From contig OX465589.1 in NCBI GenBank assembly GCA_950022655.1, positions 24,791,626 to 24,855,625 on the forward strand: a stretch of DNA of 64,000 bases, in the 5' to 3' direction. The position numbers were made by a program, and so were the translations under genes. The DNA is from Alentia gelatinosa. Lineage: Eukaryota > Annelida > Polychaeta > Phyllodocida > Polynoidae. Below, one piece after another: positions 33,713-42,432 of this stretch (positions are counted from its first letter, which is position 1; every line of letters begins with the position of its first letter). Under the pieces are notes generated by a model, which saw only the letters and a program-made list of their open reading frames with translations, searched no databases and was not told the DNA's origin.

Positions 33713-34488
33713 CTGATAACCATCTTCAACGACGTTACGCACCAACCCGGGGGCTTATAAGCAGACTGAACCATACTTCAACCGCTTCAAGGCCACCAGG
33801 CGAGCATTCGAGGACTTAAAAAAAAAGTTTCCAAGTTTTTATTCAGGAAAGTTCGCGTACAAAATATTATTGCGGTCTGCCACTTGCCCGATTTGCGCAG
33901 TTTCTATGTTTTCTCAGCTATAATTGAAATAGATGATCTTTTTTATAGTGATATCACTGTCAGTATAATAGTGACAATAAATTGCAATTAGCGATTACAT
34001 AAATACATAGTCATAGCCAAGTCAAATGACATGCATACAATTGCATGGGTGAAGATTATTACTAACAATAACAGTGCAAGAACAATGTAGTGATGCGATG
34101 ATGAATGAATACACTGACAAAAGTCATATCCGGCCCACGTTCGGTCACATTGACGATACCAGAGCTCACCAATTCAAGCTAAGAGAAGTTATACGTGTCT
34201 CTTATCGTTTTCTTAAAGGACTTCTTGGTTGGGAGTAATTTCGTGGACACCTGGCAACTAATCTAGGGCACCAGAGGTTGGTTGTTGGTTGTTTGGGTAG
34301 TCCAACGTGGAAGATCTGCCCATTCGTGGCAGAACTGGTCGTAATAAACCAAAAAAACCAAAAAAACCCGTCCAATATGTTCTATCTGACTTACTATGGG
34401 TTTGATGGTTATTTTTTTCTTTCTTTTTCTATTTGATCCAACATCCGATTCTGTCATGGGACAGTTCTTCCATGTATGGTGATCGAAT
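33713..34488. other. Gene-free stretch
   Basis: A+T-rich, no supported coding region. Confidence 0.4.
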
Positions 34489-34489
34489 C

Positions 34490-34605
34490 TATGAGATGGA
34501 TTTAGGTAGAAATTACACACCTATACATCTACCGAGGTGAGGGTTCTTTTAGTTTCCACACCACATATATATATTACGTGGTATGAGGGAGATGCGACAT
34601 ATCGT
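34490..34605 (-). repeat. SINE 3'-part fragment
   Basis: Shares ATGAGAT..AT.TAGGTAGA, CTACCGAGGTGAG.GTTCTTTTA, TTCCACACCACAT and GTGGTATGAG with 58755-58840. Only the part distal to the tRNA-like head is present. Confidence 0.6.
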
Positions 34606-34906
34606 CCCAGGACTACAAACGCTGAAACGACAACTGCTCCAACAATTTCATCCAGTCTACCCGGCTACCAGGTTCTCCTCTCTACCACCAGAAGTACAGA
34701 GACCAACCGACTGCGCAGGCATAGCGAGTTGAAGTGTAAAGTGGGTGCTCCACCTGCACTATACGGTTGCCGGGCTATATCTTCCTGTATCTTACTGTGT
34801 TGTGATGAATCTTATTTCAAGCCCCTAATGCAAAGCTTATTATTCTGCAACATAGCTGTTCTCTGTGTATTGATAGATCATCATATGTTTTGATAAATTA
34901 TCACTA

Positions 34907-35457
34907 TGTAGGGGTCAGGGTAGTCGTGCAGTGTCTGTTTTACTTTACGCTAGGTGGCGCGAAGACCGATCCCTGCTGTGCGGTAAAGCCAGCGGACCCG
35001 CGGTATGCAAATGCTACGGGTTCGCCCGCATTACGTAACTCAACCAATATATAAGTGAGTCCACAGCGGGTCGACAGGACTTCTCGCTGTTCCACCGCAT
35101 AGAGTGAACGCCTGGAGCCTCACGTGTTGGTTAGGTTGTGTTGATACACCTTTCAACGTAGAAGAGACCAGATCTCTTCCCGCGCTATTTGGTGCCCCGT
35201 AGCACCAACGATTGTACTTGCAGTTCATACCGTAATAAAAGATCGGTAACTGAAATAGTCCGGAGTCTGGTTTTCTGTTCACGGATAAGCGGTGGTTGGT
35301 ATACTCTGCGTCTCCCTACCCTTTCCAGTGGGTAAAACCAAACGCACCTGTATTGGCACGGTAAGCACAGGGTAGCGACTAGTCTCGGAACCTCTGGTCG
35401 ACTGACGATCGCGGAAAGTGGTCACACACTTTCAGTGACTAGAGGGCAACCGCTACA
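34907..35457 (+). repeat. 5' LTR (551 bp)
   Basis: Starts TGTAGGGG and ends GCAACCGCTACA, matching 46064-46616. A TTACGTAA palindrome (about 35033), TATATAAG (35048-35055) and AATAAA (35234-35239) lie in the usual U3-R order. The primer-binding site follows directly. Confidence 0.93.
35030..35060 (+). promoter_or_regulatory. LTR core promoter: TTACGTAA plus TATATAAG
   Basis: TTACGTAA is a perfect 8-bp palindrome of the kind bound by bZIP factors. A TATA box follows 7 bp later. The same pair in the same order is conserved on the minus strand of the solo LTR at 3494-4018, which supports its being functional in this LTR lineage. Confidence 0.6.
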
Positions 35458-35476
35458 TTGGTGCCGTGACCAGGAT
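35458..35476 (+). promoter_or_regulatory. Primer-binding site
   Basis: TTGGTGCCGTGACCAGGAT begins at the base after the 5' LTR. TGG at the start complements a tRNA CCA end. It can prime minus-strand cDNA. The tRNA was not identified. Confidence 0.8.
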
Positions 35477-35518
35477 CTTTGGCTGCTTGCACAGTCGAAG
35501 ATCCCTGGAAAGGTTAAG

Positions 35519-37312
35519 ATGGCGGAGAAACCGGGGAGAAAAACCCGGTCGAAAGCCGCCACAGAGAGTCCTGCCGAGGAGAGCGCAGCCGGCCCGGAGA
35601 ACACACCAGATGTCAAGTCTCCGCAGGAAGCTGATGGTCATCCACGGAGGAAGGGAATGAACGTGGCCGAGCAATTAAGCTCGACCGTGTTTCACATGGG
35701 GACGCCCAGAGCGAGCTCCATGGAAGATAGGGACCTGGACGGGGTCAGCCAAATAGGCATTCCTGAGGAGGTACCTGCGCGCGGGGAAACACAAACCCTG
35801 GCAAGTCGGCCCAGAATCGATTCTCGAATCGACCATGAGGCTGAGCAGCAACAACTACAGCAACGGTTGCTCGATGAGCGACAGAATGCTAAGTTGGTGC
35901 TGCAAGACTTGTACACCCACCAAAAGCGAACGGCTGAGACGCTGCGAGTACAGCAAGAACAGCTAGCTATGGTGAAGGAACAAGAGAAAGCGGTGTTGGA
36001 ACGCACCCAGCGCGCGGAGGCAGACTATGCTCTGAAGTATAGGACTCCTTTGCCGGGTTGGCAGGGTGTGAGCAAGGACCATGTATATTCTCCGCAAGGG
36101 AATATCGGCGGTCCTCATGCGTATTCACAGCTGCAGACAGACCGGAGACCACCCACGGTGAACTTTGTTTCCCCATCGGATTCTCAAAGAGACTCCACGA
36201 ATAACGATGGAAATAGGGTATCGACTAGTTCAGCGATAGCTGAATTGGGTCTAAACCCTGTCCATGTGGAGAGCAATGCCGATTGGGTTTTTAATCGGTC
36301 TTTAGCACAGGCTAGAGATGTCCCGATCGTTAGACCGGCAGAGACTGCTAGGCGCAACGCCATCGTTCCAAAACCTTTTGGTAAAGGAATGGTGTGGGAG
36401 CACTGGTTTGCCGGATTTTGTGAGGATGTCCAGTGTAACGGGTGGAGTACCACCCACGCACTGCCGTACCTCATGAAAGCGTTACGAGATGGACCCGGAG
36501 AAGCAGCTTTACACGCTTACCGGCGTTCAGCGACACATGGATGGGATGCCCTTGTAGAAGTGGCGTCCTATTATTGTGGACAGCCTGTAACGTTGAATCC
36601 CCGCTTGACTTTTCTAAGCCGGGTGCAGGGAAAGGATGAGTCCGCTCGTACATACGGGTTAGCCCTTCAGCAACTGTTGATGGAGGTTTACCCTGGTACT
36701 AGATTGGACTCGCCGGCACTGCACGAGGATCTACAAACTCAGTTTGTGAAGGGTCTCAGAGACGAGGACATCCGAACAGAGGTGGTCTCGAAATGGGAAC
36801 CTGGAATGAGCCTCATGCAAATGCTGAAGATAGTGGATGCCTATGAATAAAGGTGTGCGCTGTTTGGACAGTATGGTAAACCTGTGGGTAAAACCCGGGT
36901 AGCTATGCTGACCCCATCCTGGGAACAGGATGAGTTGGAGACAGAAGAAACCAACGACCCTGAAGTGAATGATATACTCTCCGCGGTGCGGTCAATGGTT
37001 CTCGGACATTGAGACTTTCGCGGTAGGGGCCGTGGCCGTCTGAATCCAGGGAGACCCAGGATTGGGAATCCTCAGGTGAAAGAACAGGCTGTGGGGAAAG
37101 GTTCAGAGGAACCTCCTACTGTGACAGAGATGCTTCTGCAGATCAACGAGCGATTGTCTCAGTTGGAAAGGAACCAGCTAGACAACCAGCGTTGTTGGCA
37201 GTGTGGAAAGACTGGGCACATATCTCCGGATTGTCCCCAGAAGATAGCTGCTGTGGAATCTACAGTAAGCCCGCTAGCTTTACCTTCTCCTAATGAGGAC
37301 CCGGTAAACTAG
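35519..37312 (+). pseudogene. gag: Gag (capsid plus CCHC zinc knuckle), two in-frame stops
   Basis: Start ATG at 35519 (MAEKPGRKTR), 60 bp after the LTR. A longer frame reaches into the LTR, but the PBS lies there. The first open stretch is 443 residues: a charged N-terminus, a coiled coil at about 106-172 (EAEQQQLQQRLLDERQNAKL onward), then a retrotransposon capsid-type domain at about 293-425 (WEHWFAGFCEDVQCNG...LHEDLQTQFVKGLRDEDIRT). A TAA at 36848 ends it, but the same frame continues through a TGA at 37010. It passes an Arg/Gly stretch (FRGRGRGRLNPG) to a CCHC knuckle, CWQCGKTGHISPDC, and stops at 37310. So the two TAA/TGA codons are most simply mutations within one gag gene. Pol follows in the -1 frame. 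Confidence 0.85.
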
Positions 37313-37383
37313 AAGGGGCTGCAGTAGGTGGCGAGACTGTAGCCCGGGATACGGTAAGCCAGAGTACGCAAACCGCAGAACTC

Positions 37384-38655
37384 GTGATTAGGAGAGATCC
37401 TATTAGAACCAAAGAGGAAGAGATGTCTAGTCAAGTTGCTACAGTTTGTGCTAGATATCTAACTCCGAAACACCCCTGTCTACAATGGTTACGCCAACGT
37501 GGATGGGACCTCAGCACCCTCGATGGTATTTCCCGGTTTATACAGCAGCCTTCTCCTTTAGGTGGGAGACGGTGGTATGTACCCGTGAGAATTCAAGGGA
37601 TAAAGATAGATCTGTTGGTTGATACTGGGGCCAGTCGCTCTGTGTTAAGTCACGATCTATACAAAACCTCTGGGTTTGATCCTGAATGTAAGGTTTCGGA
37701 AGCGAGTGCACGGGCTGCTAATGGTACTCCGTTGAGATGCTACGGCAAAGTGATTATTCCGATCTCGGAAGGTAACACTGAATTAGTGTGGAGTCCCATA
37801 CTCAGTGATATCGAGGAGAATGGAATAATTGGTATAGACTTCCAAGCTTTGTATGGAGTGTTATTAGACCTTCAACAAGGCCTGCTCCGGATTAAACACC
37901 CGGAACAGTTGGAAGTAGAATGTTCCTGTAGACGGATATCTTCAGTGGTCTCTGTCAGGCAGGATGTGAGCATTGCCCCCCAGCAGATGGTAAATGTACT
38001 AATAGCTGGAGAAGGTGACTTACCGTTGGATAATGCTATGTTCGAGCCTGATCCGATGTTGTTTCCCGACAGAGGACTACAGGCTTGGGATACCCTTGTG
38101 GGTAGTGCTCGGATCGGATCCATACCCGTTAGTAATCATACAACGGGGAGGATAGTGTTAAAAAGAGGCGACGCTGTTGGTCATGTAATATTGGCTAACA
38201 TAGTAGACACAGTGGAGAATTGTCCTCTAGGTGTTGCGCCTATTCCTAATACCCCGCCAGGTGACTGGTTAGGTTGGAAGGAAAACAACGACGACCCGAG
38301 AGAAGTGATAATTGGCTGCGTGAACACAAATTCGGAAACTAACCCCGGGTCTGTAGTTCTGCATGAGACCCTAGAAGTTCTGGTTACTTCTGCAGACGCT
38401 GTAAATCACGCCGAGCAGAACAAACTTCGGAACACGCTAGGAAGGTATAGTAAGATCTTTGCACGACCAGGGGACCCTCTAGGGAGAACTGATCGCACGG
38501 AGCACCACATAGATACAGAGGGAAACATTCCATTTAGACTACCCTACCGGAGATTACCGCCTATTAAGCGGGAAGCTTTGGAAGAGGAGTTAAGGAAGAT
38601 GCCTTCACTAAGAAGGATGGTACTTGCCGGTTCTGTATTGACTACAGAAAACTGA
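37384..38655 (+). pseudogene. pol: Pol: aspartic protease and start of RT
   Basis: A 423-codon open frame. The aspartic protease centre is IDLLVDTGASRSVLS at about residues 75-89 (DTGA triad), followed by IPISEG and NGIIGIDF, which corresponds to the flap-side and the second hydrophobic-Gly motif. After a ~150-residue linker comes the Gypsy RT start: EHHIDTEGNIPFRLPYRRLP. The frame is broken near 38605 (EELRKM) within the RT fingers, where the next frame carries on. No Met is needed at the start because Pol in Gypsy is usually made by frameshifting from Gag. Confidence 0.85.
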
Positions 38656-39050
38656 ATGGTATCACCCGGAAGAACGCCTATCCAATCCCACGGATCGATG
38701 AGAGTCTTGACTCTCTGGGCGGGAACCAATGGTTTTGCACCTTGGATCTCCAGTCTGGGTATTGGCAGGTAAGAATGGCTAGTGAGGATTAGCCAAAAAC
38801 TGCTTTCACTACCCATGAAGGGCTGTATGAATTTACAGTAATGCCCTTTGGCCTCTGCAATGCCCCAGCGACGTTTGAATCTATGATGGATCAGATGTTG
38901 AAAGGATTGCAGTGGAAGAAATGTTTGGTTTATTTAGACGATATAATTGTTTTCAGGAAAACCGTGGAACAATGTCTAAATAACCTGGCAGAGGTCTTTA
39001 AATATAGAGTCTTACGGCTTGAAACTCAAACCTCAGAAATGTAAACTGTT
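38606..39050 (+). pseudogene. pol: Pol: RT fingers/palm
   Basis: The frame after the first shift encodes FCIDYRKLNGITRKNAYPIP and CTLDLQSGYWQVRMASED, then a TAG at 38790, then PKTAFTTHEGLYEFTVMPFG with LCNAPATFE and LVYLDDIIVF. The YLDD box and the Asp of motif A are intact. Another frameshift lies near 39010. These are RT motifs 1-5 of Ty3/Gypsy in normal order. The stop and shifts make it inactive. Confidence 0.85.
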
Positions 39051-39545
39051 CAAATTCTCAGTGGAGTACTTGGGTAGGATAGTTGCGGGTGATGGAATCT
39101 GCACTGACCCATCTAAGTTGGATGTATTGGCCAAATGGCCTCGACCCCGGAATATAAAAGAAATAAGATCTTTCCTTGGATTCCGCTCATATTATCGTGA
39201 CTTTATCCTAGGTTTTTCCGAAACTGCCCATGCTTTGCAACAGTATGTAGTCCAAGATAAAGCCGGAAAGTCTAAGGTTATCCTATGGAATCCTGCGGCC
39301 GATGAAGCTTTTTCGGGACTAAAAAGAAAGTTTGAAGAGACTCAGGTCCTCCAGTATCCATTGCCTCAAGGTCGGTTCATCCTTGATACTGACGCGAGCA
39401 ATGACAGTATTGGAGCGGCACTGTCACAGATACAGAACGGAGTAGAGGTTCCCATCGCCTTTGCCAGCAATAGCTTGAATAAGGCACAGCGGAACTACTG
39501 TACCACGAAGAGGGAACTCCTCGCAGTGGTAGTGTACGTAAGGAA
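39019..39545 (+). pseudogene. pol: Pol: RT thumb and RNase H (truncated)
   Basis: Begins LKPQKCKLFKFSVEYLG and WPRPRNIKEIRSFLGF (RT connection). RNase H follows with FILDTDASNDSIGAALSQ (first Asp), and NYCTTKRELLAVVVYVRK (Glu). The domain is cut after about 39545, where satellite DNA begins. The remaining RNase H Asp motifs, the integrase zinc region and the first integrase Asp are absent. Confidence 0.85.
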
Positions 39546-40941
39546 ATTAGTCCATGAGCCAGACCACTTTTGACTTTCAAATGGAGGTAGAAAGTTTCAT
39601 TATGATTTTCAGTTAGGCACATGTCCAGAGTTTATGAAAAAGTGAGGGGGCCATTTCTGATGTCCAGCTTAGCGACACAGTGGGCCTGTTTCCATGGCAA
39701 CCTGCCAAAAAATTGGTATATTTAAAAATTGCATACTTTGTATTCTAACTTGGTGAAAATTTGATCTTTTCTCAAATTTAAAAAAATCAATATGTAGCAC
39801 TATTTAAGTTCTCTATGGCCATCATAGAGTCAATGACCTTGCTCAAGGTCATGACCTCCCGTTTCAAGGTCAAACACTGAATTTTGCTCTATTTTTTCAA
39901 AGTACAACCCTTTCAATTCCCCTCTTTTTCGTGTTTATGGACAAAAATATTTCAACCTGTGATTTTTGGAAAGGTACATGCCTTAGGCTTATGAAAAATT
40001 GAGGGGGCCATTCTAATTCAGTGACATGCTTATGAGATGGGTCGTTTCCATGGAAACACCCAAAAATCACAAATTCACAGAAAATGCACCTTTACTCCCA
40101 CAGCTTGTGTTTAAATACATATTTTGACAAAATTCAAAAACTAAAATGTAGTATCTTGTGAATGCTATCATTATAACATAGAGTCCCTGACATTGTTCAA
40201 GGTCATGACCTCTATTTTCAAGGTCAAAGGTCAAAATCTTCCTTTTTTCTTAAGGTTAGTGACTTTAGAAGCCAAAAACTGTCAGAATTTTAGAGAGAAA
40301 AATACACAACTAGGATTTTAGTAAAGGTACATGTATAGGGATTATAAAAAATTCAGGGGGCCATTCCAATCTTAGAGCATTTCTATGGGACGAGCATGTT
40401 TCCATGGAAACCTAATATTCCGATATTCTCAAATAGTGCACATTTTCCCTTATAGCTTTGCTTTAAATATACATTTTGACAACATTTAAAAGACTAAAAT
40501 GTAGTACTCTGTGAGTACTATCACTATAGTATCAGCCCCATGACCTTGTTCAAGGTCATGACCTCTATTTTCAAGGTCAAATATCAAAATTTGCTCTGTT
40601 TTCTAAAAGTTGATGACTTCAGATGCTACTCCCTCTCAGATTTGCACACAGAAAAATACCTAGATGTTGTTTTGGTGACTGTACATGTCTTGGGGACATG
40701 AAAACACAGGGGGCCATTCCAATCTCATAGTCTGCCCATGGAAACAGCATGTTTCCATGGAAACAACAGAAAATCACAATATTTATAGAAAATGCATATT
40801 TATTCCTACTGTTTGAGTTTCAAAGCACATATTGACACCATTCAAAAAACTAAATTATAGTACTCTTTGAGTTCTATTTAGATAGCATAGGGTCCCTCAC
40901 CTTGCACTAGGCACAACCTCTATTTCCAAGGTCAAATATTT
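39546..40941 (+). repeat. Four-unit ~354-bp satellite inside pol
   Basis: The phrase (G/C)AGGGGGCCATT recurs at about 39644, 40001, 40354 and 40707 (spacings 357, 353, 353). Each unit also has GTTTCCATGGAAAC (palindromic) and TGACCTTG..CAAGGTCA plus ATGACCTC. Units 1-3 hold AGGTCATGACCT (39846, 40200, 40553), followed by TTTCAAGGTCAAA. In unit 2 this extends to AGGTCAAAGGTCA (40221-40233). Unit 4 is degenerate. The array has no coding frame and replaces the end of RNase H and the first half of integrase. Confidence 0.88.
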
Positions 40942-41666
40942 TACATTCCGACCAAGGAAGAGAATTTGAGTCTCTAATCTGGCAGGAAATGTGTAGAATA
41001 TTGGAAATCATTCACGCACCAACCTGTACCGTCCCCAGTCAGATGGGGTGGTAGAGCGGTTCAATAGAACGTTGATACAGTGCTTACGCACTCTGGTCAA
41101 TGAGAGCCGCAGTAACTGGGATGAGTAAGCACCATTTATAGCGCACGCTTACAATGGGACTATTCATTCTAGTACGGGGTGTTCACCTAATCTGCGTGTC
41201 TTCGGAGAAGAGATTGTGATGCCCGCAGACATTGTCTATGGGGTGCCCGGAGTATCTCCAGAGATACCCTGTCCTATAGGTTTCGTGGAAAAACTTCGGG
41301 AACGCTTTGTAGAGGCTTACTACTGAGCAAGGCGAGGCCTAGGGAAAGCCTCGGAGTGCCAGAGGTCTGGACATAACGTCGGACTAAAGCCGAGAAAGTT
41401 CCAGGTTAGTGAACGTAAAACTCGCCCCAAACTGGGATGGTCCGTTTGTTATAGTTGAAGTGTTGTCAGAAATGACAGTAGTCATCGAAGAAGAATGGAC
41501 ACGGAAGCGCTATAAGTCGCATGTGGCTCGATTGAGAGCATGGCACTGTACGCTCGATAGAGCTGGCTCTGATAACACGGAGTCTCAGCCCCGGCAGGTA
41601 CCGCTTTCAGCGAAGCCCGCTCGCAGGGCAGGGAAGTCCCGAGTCAAAGCCGGGTCGTCCGCGTAA
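40942..41666 (+). pseudogene. pol: Pol: integrase, C-terminal part with GPY/F region
   Basis: Coding resumes with LHSDQGREFESLIWQEM, which carries the second integrase Asp, then RPQSDGVVERFNRTL with the catalytic Glu. AHAYNGTIHSSTGCSPN follows. Two stops lie between 41125 and 41330. The frame from 41409 encodes KLAPNWDGPFVIVEVL and ...RYKSHVARLRAWH, the GPY/F-type region of Ty3/Gypsy. The HHCC zinc region and first Asp are missing, so the enzyme cannot work. Confidence 0.85.
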
Positions 41667-41667
41667 G

Positions 41668-41871
41668 GTGAAGATACCCCCGTCTAACTCGAGAGAGGAA
41701 GACTGGGAGGATTTGAAGCCCGAAGCGGAGGACTACAAAGGCCCCACTGACTGTTCTATATATACTAAACATGGGACATCGGTGAAAATGAAACGAGAAT
41801 TGGAAAACAATTCTAAAACCCGCCGCAGCGCCCGCATACGAGGCAAGGCTGCGGTTAACTACAAAGAGTAG
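41668..41871 (+). pseudogene. pol: Pol C-terminal tail
   Basis: The next frame, rich in Lys, Glu and Arg, ends KTRRSARIRGKAAVNYKE with TAG at 41869. A basic tail after the GPY/F region that ends in an RR.ARIRG-like motif is common in Gypsy Pol. A frameshift at about 41667 separates it from the integrase frame. Confidence 0.6.
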
Positions 41872-42300
41872 TGGTGCGGAATTGTTGTCGAAAAACACAA
41901 CGAGAAGAACCGCTGACCAAACCTGTGAGTCCTAGGGTTGGTTGATCGAACGCGATGACGGTAGAACTAGATAGAAGACAAACTTATGGCGGCAGCCCCG
42001 ACGTTGCTCGAAGGGATTCCCCGTAGAGGGCCCTCCAGAGATTGCATTATTTGCTTTAGCGTTCAATTTTGGCAGTTTAATCTCTCGTAATCATCAACCT
42101 GTACCTTCTTGTGACACGTAAGGGTGGTTAGATAGAATTGGAAAACCCCACGGGCACAGACTCGGCTTGGCGCAATGAAGCGTGGTCGAAGTCCGCTCCC
42201 GCTGGGAGAGTGAGAAGGAACGAATCAAATGGTGCGTAACGGCGTCTTTGATCACTTCGCGCTTGAGGGGGAGTCTCTTGGATGTTGAATGTCTCAACAC
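41872..42300. other. Spacer between pol and ORF3
   Basis: About 430 bp without an open frame. A possible splice donor-like CAC|GTAAGG is at about 42116. I see no firm evidence of splicing. Confidence 0.35.
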
Positions 42301-42303
42301 CTC

Positions 42304-42360
42304 TCATTGGTCGAGGACATGACCTCTTTTAATTGGGGTCAACTGGCCGTATATAAGGCC
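42304..42360 (+). promoter_or_regulatory. Candidate internal promoter for ORF3
   Basis: TATATAAG at 42350-42357 is preceded by two inverted CCAAT words (ATTGG at 42306 and 42332). The first candidate start ATG of ORF3 in good context lies about 76 bp after the TATA. The block does not resemble the LTR promoter. This is a motif match only. Confidence 0.4.
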
Positions 42361-42432
42361 TTGTTTTCGGAGACCAGATCACTCCGGCCAAGTGGCGTCT
42401 TCAAGACGCCCCTGGAGTGTAGTTCTGCCTCA

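Noticed and set aside
35435..35518. N-terminal 28 codons of the gag frame
   Set aside because: They begin inside the LTR and cross the primer-binding site. The ATG at 35519 is the natural start.
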